The notes under the pieces are model-generated. The model saw only the letters and a list, made by a program, of their open reading frames with translations, had not been told where the DNA came from and did not search any database. From NCBI GenBank assembly GCA_015501605.1, contig JADNRZ010000004.1, positions 1,178,001 to 1,242,000 on the forward strand: a DNA stretch of 64,000 nucleotides, given 5' to 3'. The DNA is from Panaeolus papilionaceus (lineage: Eukaryota > Basidiomycota > Agaricomycetes > Agaricales). This document shows positions 1 to 11,554 of the stretch, one piece after another. Each line of letters begins with the position of its first letter. Positions within the stretch are counted from its first letter, which is position 1. The position numbers and the translations under genes were made by a program.

Positions 1-264
1 AGCCGCCGCGAGCGCTTCGATGACCTGCCGAGTCACTCTTGGGAACCAAAAAGGAGCAGGAATGATGACTCGTTCCGGCGTTATCGAACTTAAGCCTTGT
101 CCTTACGTTATGTAACTGAAAACTGCTTGATTCCTTACCTTTACTTGCTTGACGTGCGACGACCAGTGGTGTTTCGTTTTTCGATATCTGCGAAGTGAAG
201 AGGCGTCGTCGACCATTGCCCTTGAAGATTGATGTCGGAAAAAAAACAGGAGAGGAGGGTTAGC

Positions 265-1035
265 ATGAGAGTATGGGTTGTGCGGCATGGAGAGACGCAG
301 GCGAATAGAGATGGGATTATTCAAGGACAGATGGATGTGCCTCTGAATGAGGAGGGGTTGAGGCAGGCAGAGATCGTTGCGCAGGCGCTAAAAGGGCGAC
401 TGGGGAATTCGAGATTTGATTTTGCTTACACGAGTGATTTGTCGAGAGCGGCGAAGGTGAGTCGAGTGATGTGCGGCACGTTTGTGATGAGCAATTGACT
501 TTTTGGCAGACGGCAGAGGTGATTTTGCGATACCATCCGGGAGTTGAGATTGTCAAGCAGGATGTGCTAAGAGAAAGGGTGAGTTGATGCTGTTCAGATA
601 TCTATTCAATCGTTTATATTATTCCGAACACTGCAGTTCATGGGTGCACTGCAAGGGGAACATTTTCGTCGATTCAAGACTACGGATCCCGAAACGCAGC
701 GGACAATCGAGACCACAGCGTCATTTAAGAAACGCGCTATTGGGTGGTGGAATAAGACGATCGTGCCGAATGCAAAACGATACGGCGAAGGTGATGGGGT
801 AAAGAATGTCCTCGTGACGAGCCATGGAGGGTTCATTACGACGCTTGTTCACGGTCTCATTGGGAGTCGAAAAGCAGAGTGTGGAGTTGGAGTTACGCTA
901 GGTCAATGCAAGAACACGGCCATCTGTGTTATTGACGTTGATGATTGTGGCAAAGGAGTTGTATTGGAGTATGGTAATGTTCAGCATTTAGATTCAGCTG
1001 TTGAACTTAACGCAGATCTTATTGATAACACGTGA
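265..1035 (+). CDS. Histidine phosphatase superfamily protein (phosphoglycerate mutase-like)
   Basis: Three exons (265-456, 510-578, 637-1035) join in frame to about 219 residues. The N-terminus has the signature VVRHGETQANRDG, whose His is phosphorylated in this superfamily. The second conserved His is in TSHGG near the C-terminus, and a LNEEGLRQAE segment follows the first motif as in cofactor-independent small phosphatases. The ATG at 265 puts the RHGE motif about seven residues from the start, as is usual; an in-frame ATG at 229 would add 12 residues. Substrate cannot be told from sequence; fungal relatives include fructose-2,6-bisphosphatase-like and broad sugar-phosphate phosphatases. 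No signal peptide, so probably cytosolic. Confidence 0.85.
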
Positions 1036-1187
1036 CGTCATTGGTGTTATGTGGCCCAGGACAATGGAATTGCACTGCCTCTTTACAGCCGTTCTATTGC
1101 TAAAAACTGAATTGAATCGGTTGTGTTGAAAAATAACAGGGTCTCGTATTTTAAAAATCCCAACTCACGTCTCTCCTTTGACCAACC

Positions 1188-3422
1188 ATGCCTCAACCAT
1201 CAGAGTCATCTTCCCTTCTCCCCCATCAACGTCAACGTCGTCAGCATACTAATGGTTATCACTCGGTTCATAGTGATATAGAGGGGCTTCCACCGAGGTC
1301 CATTGGCAGTCGTTTCTCTTCTCTCGTCAAAGCAGAAGGAGAACCTTCTTACCTCGCGTCCATCAAGTTTCTCTTCTTTAATTCTTTCCTCAGTATCTTT
1401 TTGGTCTTTGTGCCTCTCAGTATCGCTGCTCATCATGCCAACTGGGATGCCGCCCTGCGTTTCTCATTCAGCTTCCTCGCCATCGTGCCTCTTGCTAAGG
1501 TCTGCTGCGTCTGCTAAATTTATATCGCTTAAAGACATCCCTGTTGAATCGATAATATAGCTTCTGGGCGATTCGACCGAACAGCTCTCCTTGACTGTAG
1601 GTGGAACTCTGGCTGGTCTTTTGAACGCGTCTTTTGGAAATGCCGTCGAAATTATCGTTGGTGTCGCAGCCCTCTTGGCAGGTTGGTCTTTTCGAGCCGT
1701 ACTGCGTGTCTTGCTTGCTAAATCTCCTATAGACGAGCTCCGTATTGTTCAGACTTCGGTTGGTGTTTTTGAACCCATACCACCTCGTCATCTTGCTGAA
1801 ACAACCGTGGGTGTTAGATGCTAGGCTCCATTCTGTCCAATATTCTCCTTGTTCTCGGATGCTCCTTCCTCGCTGGTAAGGATGCAGCTCATCGTGAACC
1901 TCTTTAGTTTATTTAACCACAAACAGCCGGTTTCAAGCGCTCTGAAAGCTATTTCCAAGAGACTGCTGCCCAAGCGTATGTTCCGCTCTCTTGACACCCG
2001 CCACGCTGCCTACTGACGTTTTACGACCTGTAGTTCTGCATCGGTATGTTCAATTCATCCTAAGATCTTAACCATCAACGTGTTTATTTCTCTCGGCCTT
2101 CATCTAGTTGATGACCTTGGCGTGCATCAGTGCGTACCACCTATGGCAATACTCTCTCATACCAAGCTGTGCTGATATTCGGATCCAATAGCGCTCATTA
2201 TCCCAGCAGCATACTACGGCACTCAACTTGGGAGTAAGTTTGTCGCCCTCCTATATTTACCACAAATGATTTATCTGGAAATTTCAGACCGTCCTGAACA
2301 CGATCTCGACGTCATCTCGCGTGGCACAGCTATCTTGCTGCTCCTCACATACGTTGTCTATATTTACTTCCAGGTTTGGAACTTTGATACTCTCTTATGT
2401 TCACCAATACCGACATCAACATTTAGCTCAGCTCACATTCCCACCTCTTTGCTGAGGTTCATCACGATGAGCAGGGCAATGTCATTCCTGCAGACCAGGT
2501 TGAAGAGGAACCCGAAGTCCCAGAGATGAATCAGGTCACGGCTGGCATTGCGTGAGTCCATCGAGGCGATAATGCGATTTTTTGCTTCTCTGACTTCTGG
2601 GTGTATAGTCTCATCGTCGTCACCGTCGTCACTGCCTTCTGCGCTGATTATCGTAGGTCCATTTCATCTATCTATGGACGCCTTTAATAATACCCCACAG
2701 TGGTTGCCTCAATCGAGGAATTCGCCGAACGCTATCATGTCCCCAAAACATTCATCGGTCTTATTTTGCTCCCCATTGTCGTGAGTCACATATCACCCTC
2801 CGAGTGAAGCGCTCGATTCATAACGATCATCTTTCTAGGCCAACGCCGCTGAACACGCCACCTCTGTTGTAATGGCTGCCAAAAACCGAATGGAACTCAC
2901 CATCGGTATTTGTGTTGGTAGCTCCATTGTGAGTTTATTTATACCACCCGCATTTAGCTTGAGCTTATCGTTGCGATTTTTCAAGCAAATTGCTGTGTTT
3001 GTACTCCCGTTGATGATTGTTATCGGATGGGCGTAAGTTCGCCGTCTTAGTTGTCATCTAACCTGTCGCTAATTATATATTTTTAGGACTGGTCACAACC
3101 TTACCCTCCACTTTGAGACCTTCGAGGTATGTACGGAGCTGTGGTTTGAATCACCGCGGAGCTGATTTATTTTCTTTTTCTCAGACTGTTGTCCTCTTTT
3201 CCTCGGTCTTGCTCGTCAACACTCTTCTCCAGTAAGATGATTTTGGCTTAAAGTTATCATTGTTATTAAACTCGTTTTATCCAGGGACGGAAAGACCAAC
3301 TATATGGAAGGACTAATGCTTATTGTACTCTACTTCGTCATCGGTCTTGCTTGTATGTTCATTGTTTCATCCCCCCTCCTTTCTTTGCTAACTTTGCTCT
3401 TTTCCTAGTCTGGGTCTCCTAA
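1188..3422 (+). CDS. Vacuolar Ca2+/H+ antiporter (CAX/VCX1 family)
   Basis: A gene with many introns. The first exon (1188-1499) encodes a hydrophilic N-terminus and the first membrane segment. The next exon, from 1561, encodes LLGDSTEQLSLTVGG and GNAVEIIVGVAALLA, which match the first cation-binding repeat. A later exon near 2840-2930 encodes NAAEHATSVVMAAKNRMEL, the second repeat with its essential Glu. Several more short exons give further membrane helices (for example FVLPLMIVIGWA), and the protein ends FWVS at a stop at 3420-3422. Known members move Ca2+ into the vacuole in exchange for protons and set cytosolic calcium. Individual small exon borders between 1.8 and 2.8 kb are less sure than the gene as a whole. 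Confidence 0.9.
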
Positions 3423-3964
3423 ATGCTCTCGCAACTACGTGTTTGCTTCAGCAGATGCCCCAGTTTATTTATTTCATTCGATTTACTTTTGGAATTTATT
3501 GCATCTCTTAGGCGGATATCGATGCCGCTTGTAGTGGCGTCTACTTCCTTATCCACACCCTTCTTACTTACCAACCTACTCACTCACCTTTCGGTCGAAC
3601 CTTTAAAGCAAACACTTGCTAACTTGTATTTCGTGACATTTATCCTCTTTTATATTCTCTCTGTACTTACCTAGTGATTCCAAGAGTTTGTGGTATAGTC
3701 GGGAACCCTTTTAATTGTTGTCCCAACTCTCCTTCACTCCTTTCAATTGACATTCTCTTGCACGGTTCATTTTTTGTATTGCGATTTTCATTACTCTTTT
3801 TGATGGCCCTGCTCTCGTTTCTATACCTTTGTCAATGGGAGCAGGAAGTGTGCCTGCTTGCAGGCTGTAAATAAAAATGCATATGTGGGCGGTGATGTGT
3901 AGTGTTGCACAATTTATGCGATATATTCGAACCAGAATACACGAGGGAGCCATACATTCTATAT
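3423..3964. other. Convergent intergenic region
   Basis: Lies between the stop of the antiporter and the stop of the first GH44 gene, which face each other. The sequence is T/C-rich on the plus strand and must hold both 3' UTRs. I see no gene in it. Confidence 0.6.
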
Positions 3965-6900
3965 CTAATTTTGCTTCAAGAATAGAGCTGTGTATGGTGG
4001 GATGACGATATAATTGTTGGCCTTGAGCGTGATCGTCGTCTGCAAAATCAAACCAGTCAGCATATGCCTCACAACCCACCACCAAAAAAACGCAAACGTA
4101 CCTGCCACTTCGCCACTCCCGCACCACCACCAAAGTGACGAATGAAATAAGAGCCAGTAGGGACGTTGGACAGGTCAAACGCCTGCGTCTTGCTAGCGTG
4201 CTTGTTGAGGATGACAAGCGAGAGTTTGCCCTTTTCTGTGCCTGCGTAGACGCCAAGATAATCGGGGTTGGGGTTTGCGAGGTTAACTTGGGCGCTGGCG
4301 CTGCCGAAGAAGGCACCGGGGCTGAAAATGAAATGAAATCGGGTGGTCCATATCAGCGATTATATTAAACAAAAAGTCTGTGACGGCGGTGATGAGATCA
4401 ACGCACCCTCTGAACAGCCAATACGCTAACCCCACAGGACCCAGCTCATTCGGCGTCGCCCAATACTGCGCACTATCAAGCCCATACTTCCCGAAAATAC
4501 CCAGCGCGTCGGCTGTGACGAGCCCGCCTGTGATATCCTCGTCGTTCGTGGAGCTCCACTCGCTGATGGATAACTTGGTCCCGGGGTAGTTCTGCGCGAT
4601 GAGCGTCTTGAAGCGCGGGATGAGGTGGACGGCCTTTGCGTTCCATTGGTGGTGTTGTGGGTCTTGCCCGATCCAGGATTCGTCTTCGTAGCCAGGGTCC
4701 TGGAATCATAAAAATTAAAATAGATAAGGATGAGATAAGGGAAGCGAGATGAAATAAGACAAGAAAGCCAAGGTAGACGCCCAGTGAGAAAGAAATGTCA
4801 TATCAAGTAACCACCATTCATTCTTAAAGGTTAAATGGCATTTTCTATCCATCTTTCTTTCCAGACATGTCAAAACAAGCGCTGTGGAGACATCACTTAC
4901 CCAAAGACCGCGCGTAGCACGGAGCCTGAGCGCCTTGGCAGCGGCATCGTTGGCGCTCGTGTCGGCTTGGAAGTAGTAGTGGATGTCGAGGTAGTCCAGG
5001 AGTCGCTTCCCGGCTTTTTTCTCCTCTTTCTTCATCTCGGCCAAGAACCAGGGTAGGAAGTCGATGTTGTAGTGTGCGGCGTTGTCGGAGAAGCCGATGG
5101 CGCTTGTCCAGTCTGTGCGTGAGGTAATTTGGTTGGGATTGGGTAAGTTGGGAGGGGATGGTGGATGAAGTGGACGTACAGAACCACCAGGAGCAGGTGG
5201 AGGGAGCTGCGACTTTGACGTTGGGAAGAGCTTCTTTAGCGGCCTTTGCGAATGCTACGACACGCGAGAGCTCTTCGTCGTACCCGACAGGACTAAAAAT
5301 GGTTCAGCTCGGCAGTCGGCGAATATGGGTATGACGAAATTACTCAGGATGCATATCTTGATGAGTGTGACTTGCGATCTCGATTTCATTATCGATAGCA
5401 ACGACATCGGGCTTGTTCTTCAACTCTCGCAACCACTTTTTTGCGAGGGTGGTATTCCAAGGTGTGTATACACGTTTGGGATCGGGAGGTGGTAGGATGT
5501 ATGACCCGTTGGGAAGCAAGCCGTTTCCTGCATCCGCATTGAATGGGTCGAATTTCTGTTGGTCTATGGGTTGGTCATAATTAACGAGTGCAGTGTCATC
5601 GACATGCGAAGGGAACACACCTGGATAAATAGAGCGAGGGTATGAATATGATGTCGTATCCTTCGAGACCCAGTCAAGCCTGTTGATGAGAACGATCAGT
5701 TTTGTTGCACGCCCAATTAAGGATGACACATACGCTGGGACGGTAAGTAAGCTCTGTGAACCGGCACCATGAACCCATCCAAGCCAGTCATCCGCACTCT
5801 CAGAAGCACGGTTCTCAAAATACCAATCATTTCCAGCATTCGTAAAGTGTCCAAACGGATTATAAGCCGTAACAGCGTTTCCGCCCCATCGCGAGTTGGT
5901 GACGCCCAACTGCTGAATGTATGCCTTGGACTTGGGGAAGTTGACACCGTAGATGAGGGGGTTGATGGGCTGGCTGACTTGTTGGACGATGCTCCCGTAG
6001 TCGACGCGGGGTAATTCGTAGGTGAATGAGGACTCGCCAGCTGTGATGGAGAGATTGCCCGTGCTGAAGGAAGATGCGAGGTTGAGGTAGGTGATGCTCC
6101 TGGCTGGGGTGTCAGGTGGCACGTATGAACTGTTGCTGGTGACTTTGACTGCCTTGCCGTTCAAGAAAACGTGAATGTCGCTGAGGTCGACTTTGCCGGA
6201 TGTGGTGACTGCCACGACGTTGTTGGTGAGGGGCTCGGCGCTCAAAAATTTGGGAGTGACGACAATTTCCTGAACGTTAAATGAGCCTCATCTTCGAGAT
6301 GAATTGTGGATACACTTACGCTGACGATGACAACGTTATCGAGGTGATACTAAAGGTACGACGTCAGACAGAGTACGCCTTGCAATGCAACACCACTCAC
6401 CGAGGCACCGTTACCCAGAGCTTGGATGTTAATGCGATCCCAGTTAGCTGTGCCCTGTCAAAACGTGTAAATTCTTTGTCTTTGTCGAGTTTATTGTATG
6501 CTTACCAGCTCGCTTCCAGTTCCAGGAAGGTTACTGAAGTCGATAAGGAGGGAGGTGAACGAGTCGGGTTTGATATCCTTGCTCAACAATGAGAGCGGGA
6601 TGTTTGGTGAAGAGATCCCCTCGCTAGTGGACTCGAAATAAATCTGGACCTCCGGTTGGGCACCCTGGAAGCAAGAGGGTATTCAGAGACATTATGAGAT
6701 AATGCAACAAAAGGTGAATACCGCAATGTCAAAGCGGAGGCCAGCATGATCAGGGAAGGTGCCTTCAAGCTTGAGAGAAAGGGCAGACCAAGGGTCAGAG
6801 CGTATCGAAGCAGAGGTACCAGTCTCTCCAGCAAAAATATCTGTTGCAGCGAAATTGATATCTGTATTCCAGCTCCAGTTCTGCCACCCAGATGCAAGAC

Positions 6901-7021
6901 CATTGTCGAGGTAAACAGTCAAGTCATCAGCTCCTCGAACGCCTTTCACTGAGGCGAGTCCAGCGATGGCAAGAAACACAGCAAGCCGGAGGTATTTGAA
7001 TTTGTTGGTTCTGAGGAACAT
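3965..7021 (-). CDS. GH44 glycoside hydrolase, copy 1 (endoglucanase/xyloglucanase-like, secreted)
   Basis: About a dozen exons on the minus strand. The start is the ATG at 7021 (MFLRTNKFKYLR), not an upstream TTG, because copy 2 begins the same way. A hydrophobic signal peptide is followed by a beta-rich N-terminal domain with GWQNWSWNTDINFAATD. The GH44 catalytic domain opens with NPLIYGVNFP and SRWGGNAVTAYNP. The probable acid/base Glu is in VVAIDNEIEI and the probable nucleophile Glu in LSISEWSS. A C-terminal beta domain ends TALFLKQN. The family cleaves internal beta-1,4-glucan links in cellulose derivatives and xyloglucan. No break was seen. One 57-base intron (in the region 5570-5630) has no stop and is a multiple of three, so it could be retained without ending the frame. 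Confidence 0.9.
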
Positions 7022-7700
7022 GGTTCCCAAAGTCCTTGGCTACCAACGGTTTGAGGAAGAAAAAAAGGGTCAAGCGTTTAGCGCTTTTCATACCCGACAG
7101 GCTTTATGTTTGTGAATGCCCAGCGCAGAATTAATTGTGCCTAGCCTCAGTAATGAAAATTTGGGTTTCTAACCGCCAGCTGTTATGGCGCAGAGCGCTT
7201 GGCAGCGCGTTGCGGTCGAAATTCGGCAGGTTCTGGAGTATTTGCGGGGAGTCTTCAAGATGAATTTCTGTCGCATGAAAGCGGGAATATGGTGTACAAG
7301 CTCTATGACGTGGATATCTTAGTGGTTATCACTGACAGGCAGTACCCAAGTAATCATGTGCAGGGCAAGTGTAGCCTTCTTCCCATACTCGCGTCGCAAC
7401 AAAAGAGCAATCAGAACGGGACAGCGCAGGTATTTGAGATCAGGTGGTCGGCGCTTCTCAGTCGCGGATACTATAAACACAGTGTGAGGAACCGTATTCA
7501 TCATGGAGATTGTGACTTTGAAGTTTAAAATCATGTCAATGGAGTTCTATATTTTCCGAAGATAAACCAAGTACCTGCTCCTGAATATCGTGGGTGGCCC
7601 GTTTCTCGTGTGCTCTTTACGTTGTGCTTCCATGTTGAAAAGCTTAGATGTATTCAACCGAGGTAATGTACATTCTATCTTCTGACAGTAACATATGCGT
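7022..7700. other. Spacer between the two GH44 genes
   Basis: Holds the promoter of copy 1 and the 3' UTR of copy 2. No clear TATA box was seen for copy 1, unlike copy 2. Open stretches of 71 to 109 codons on both strands show no recognisable domain. Confidence 0.5.
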
Positions 7701-10649
7701 TTACTTTTGCTGCAGGAAAATGGCGGTGTAAGGAGGAACAACGATGTAGTTCGAGGCTCTAACAGTGATAGTGGTCTAGAATCAAAGGGATTTAGCGCCC
7801 TGTTTCTGCTTCTCAATTCATTCAGGCCAGAGCGGCTTACCTGGTACTTCGCAATACCTGCTTTACCTCCGAAGTGTCGAATGAAATAAGAACCAGTGGG
7901 CAGATTAGCAAGATCAAATGCTTGTGGTGTGCTGGGGTCCTTGTTGAGGATGACGAGAGTAAGTTTGCCGTTCTCTGTGCCGGCGTACATGCCCAAAATG
8001 TCGGGATAGGGGTTAGCAAAGTTAACCTGAGCACTGCTGCTTCCGAAGAATGTCCCGGATCTGTTGAACAGCAGGTTGTCAGTACCTTTTTTTTACATAC
8101 GCACAAGCTACATACCCTCTGTAGAGCCAGTATGCGAGACCAACTGGACCCATCTCGTTGGGAGTTGACCAATATTGAGCACTGTCAACACCATATCTAC
8201 CGAAAATTCCAAGGACATCTGCAGTGACAAGTCCACCGGTAATGTCGTCATCAGCAGTAGAACTCCATTCACTGATAGACAACTTGGTTCCGGGGTAGTT
8301 GATGTCGATTAAAGTCTTGAACCTGGGAATCAAGCTGATAGCAGTGGGGTTCCATTGGTGGTTCTGAGGGTCTGATCCAGCCCATGATTCATCGACGTAG
8401 CCAGTGTCCTAAAGAGCATTTTTAATAGGTGGGCTAAGATGATAGAGAAAACAGCATACCCAAAGACTCCTGGTGGCCCTAAGTCGTACTGCCTTCGCAG
8501 CAGCATCGTTGGCGCTGGTGTCTGCCTGGAAGTAGTAGTGGATATCGAGATAGTCGAGGTAACGCTTTCCAGCCTTGTTGTCGTGCTTCTTCATTTCAGA
8601 GAGGAACCAGGGCAAGAAGTCGATGTTGTTGTGAGCGGCGTTATCAGTGTAACCGACGGAGCTGGTCCAGTCTATATAGTGCTATAAGTTAACGATTCAA
8701 GATAAATTGCGAAAGCACGTACAGAACCACCACGAACAAGTCGAGGGAGCCGCAACAAGCACGTTGGGGATGGCCTCCTTCGAGACGGTAGCAAAGTCGA
8801 TAACTCTGCGTAACTCTTCATCATAGCTCATGGGCCTGTATAAAACGTCAGCTCAGCTCAACCTGAAGGAGTTGAGATAGAAAGGACTTACTCAGGGTGC
8901 ATATCCTGATGCGTGTTACTGGTAATTTCAATCTCATTATCGATAGCCACGACCTGTGGTTTGTGCTTCAAGCCTTGGAGCCATTTCTTTGCCAGTGTGG
9001 TATTCCATGGCTTGTAGGCATGAGTTGGGTCGGGGGCAGGAGTAGGATAGGAACCATTAGTGAGCAAGCCGCTTCCAGCATCAGGGTTGTAAGGATCAAA
9101 TCTCTGCTGGTCTGGAGAAGGGAGGATGAGCAAAAGTAGATAATGGATTCTAGACAAAGCATACCTGGGTAGACACTCTTGGGGTAGGAGTACGACGTGC
9201 CGTCTTTCGCAACCCAGTCCAAACTAGAAGAGGGTTGTAAAGGTCAGCTCGTGTGAAGACCTTCACTGGAACATAAACATACGCAGGAACAGTAAGCAAA
9301 GATTGGGAGCCAGCAGCTTGCACCCAACCAAGCCAAGCATCAGCATTTCCATCAGTGGAAACACGGTTCTCAAAGAACCAATCATTTCCAGCATTGGTGA
9401 AGTCACCATCTGGGTTATACGCAGTGACGGCGTTTCCACCCCATCTGGAGGTGGTGACACCCAACTGCTTGATGTAAGCTGCAGACTTGGGGAAGTTGAC
9501 GCCGTAGATGAGTGGGTTGATGGGTTTCTTCACGCTTTGCACGATGCTGGCGTAGTTGACAGCGGGGAGCTTGTGCGTGAAAGTAGAGTTTCCTGCAGTG
9601 ATGGTGAGGTTTCCTGGAGCGAGGTTGGTGGCCAGGTCCAAGTAGGTGATGGACCTCGCGGGGGTATCAGGCGGGGAGTAAGTAGTGTTGCTGTTGATTT
9701 TGATGGCCTATTGTCACCCGTTGGTAAACGAATACCATCAATATAAGTGAGACAATCAAGGACAGACCTTTCCGTTAAGGAGAACGTGAACGTCTTTGAA
9801 GTTAACAGCTCCAGCTGTCGTAAGCGCAACAATGTTGCTGGTAAGTGGCTCAGCAGACAGGAACTCTGGTTTGATGACCAGTTGCTAATGTAAAATGTTA
9901 ACAAAGGACTGAGGAAATATCCTTGAAGGCCACTCACGCTGACGAGGATCACGTTGTCGAGGTGATACTATATCCCGTTGTTGATGAGAAACACCATGTA
10001 ACGAAATAAGGTGGCCAACTTACAGATGCACCATTGCCCAGAGCTTGGAAGTTGATACGATCCCAGTTTCCAGTTCCCTGTAGAGCGAGAACGAATGTGA
10101 TTCAATGTCACAAAAACGCGAGCAAAACATACGAGTTTGGCGCCGGTTCCAGGGAGATTGTTAAAGTCGATTGTAAGTGAGGAGAAGGCAGTGGCCGTGA
10201 CCGTCTTGCTGATGGCTGAGAGGGGAATAATGGGGGAGGTGGTACCATCCGCACTAGATTCAAAGTAAATTTGAACCTCCGGTTGCGCTCCCTGTTACGA
10301 GAGCTAGATTACTTCATGAATCCCAAGCCAATGAAAGAGAAGGACCCACTGCAATGTCGAATTTCATGCCGGCATAATCAGGGAAAGTGCCCTCCAATTT
10401 GAGAGAGAAAGCAGCCCAAGCGTCAGACCTGACGGAAATCGAGCTTCCACTTGCACCAGAGATAATGTCGGTAGCAGCAAAATTGAGGTCTGTGCTCCAA
10501 CTCCAGTTCTCCCATCCCGAAGAGAGACTGTTGTCAGTGTAGACATTCAAGTCGGAGGTCGCAGCTGCAACACTGCGAATGTTGCTTAGAGCAGCAAGTG
10601 CGACGACAGCCGCAAAGCGAAGGTATTTGAATTTCGCGGAGAGGAACAT
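7701..10649 (-). CDS. GH44 glycoside hydrolase, copy 2 (endoglucanase/xyloglucanase-like, secreted)
   Basis: A complete tandem paralogue of the gene at 3965-7021, with the same exon order. It starts at 10649 (MFLSAKFKYLRF) with a signal peptide ending near SVAAATSD, then the domain with GWENWSWSTDLNFAATD. The catalytic domain contains NPLIYGVNFP, SRWGGNAVTAYNP, VVAIDNEIEI (acid/base Glu) and LSISEWSS (nucleophile Glu). The last exon ends TAIFLQQK at the stop 7701-7703. Both catalytic Glu residues are kept, so the enzyme looks active. It is divergent from the adenosine deaminase gene across a 905 bp region and has a good TATA box upstream. Confidence 0.9.
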
Positions 10650-11554
10650 AGCTAGTCCTCAGATAGAATAATGACTAGAGAGGGAAGGAGGCGACAAGGA
10701 AAGGAGACCTAAAACCTTGTTAGAGCAGTCTGTTTCCCCAAAACCACCATCTTTTATAGGCGGAAGAATGCTGGCAGGCATATCCATTAGAGCTCAAATT
10801 TGCGTAAAATGACGGGCGAAGCTCGGTCTTTCTGCGAGCATTAGATATAGGAGAGCGCAAATTCGGTGCAGAGTAGCAGATGGTCAATCCAGGGAATGTC
10901 GCGTCGGTTGCAAAACCTGGTCGTGCTCGCAGACCAAATCTAAAAATAGTCCACCACTCGGTGATATCGCCATTTCAGAATCAAATATCGTCGCGGTTAA
11001 GTGATATCATGTGGCATAAACGTGCAGTAAATTGACGGAACGAGCAAGCAGGTCATGAATAAAAATATCTGTGAAAAACCAGGGCTTTTTCCGATATTGA
11101 GCCTGTGGGTCAGTGATGAAATATAGATTGATGGAGTATTGGTGGGTAAGTAGAGGAACGGAACAAGGTGGAAAGTGTGAGCCTGGTGGTGGTTAGGGGT
11201 CAAGTGGAAGAATCGGCACAACAAACGCGTCAGTCGGCGCGACTGGGTTGTTTGTCAGAGCCGCTATCAGCGGGCCGTGTTGCTACTATATTTTCACCCC
11301 TATCTGAGCTGGATCCTACCTTTCCCCACTGTTATTGACCACATCTGACCGTACTCAGACTATCATTTACCTAATTTCTACCCTTGCATTATACTCCTGC
11401 TTGTTTTGGCTTTTTTCCTGCTTTGTTACTCTGTGTATTAAAATAGTTTCCACCACATACGAAGATCCGGATTTAATATCGCTGATTACTTGGCGACTGG
11501 CTAACTTTTTATCTCTATTACCATAACCACCACATACCTTTCCTCGAGACTATA
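10650..11554. other. Divergent promoter region
   Basis: Separates the divergent starts of GH44 copy 2 (minus) and the adenosine deaminase gene (plus). The part next to 11300-11550 is pyrimidine-rich on the plus strand, as is common just before basidiomycete transcription starts. No gene seen. Confidence 0.5.
10751..10760 (-). promoter_or_regulatory. TATA box of GH44 copy 2
   Basis: Read on the minus strand the bases are CCTATAAAAG, about 105 bases upstream of the ATG at 10649. Position and sequence suit a TATA element of a strongly induced secreted enzyme. This is inferred from sequence only. Confidence 0.6.

Noticed and set aside
3711..4316. A 201-codon minus-strand open frame at the 3' end of GH44 copy 1
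   Set aside because: It is the wrong frame over the last GH44 exons and the intron between them; the true frame gives sequence matching copy 2.
7319..7534. Minus-strand stretch with LKYLRCPVLIALLL, similar to the GH44 signal peptide start FKYLRFAAVVALAAL
   Set aside because: Only about a dozen bases match; nothing after it resembles GH44, and the stretch lies in the spacer. Most likely chance, though a broken duplicate start cannot be excluded.
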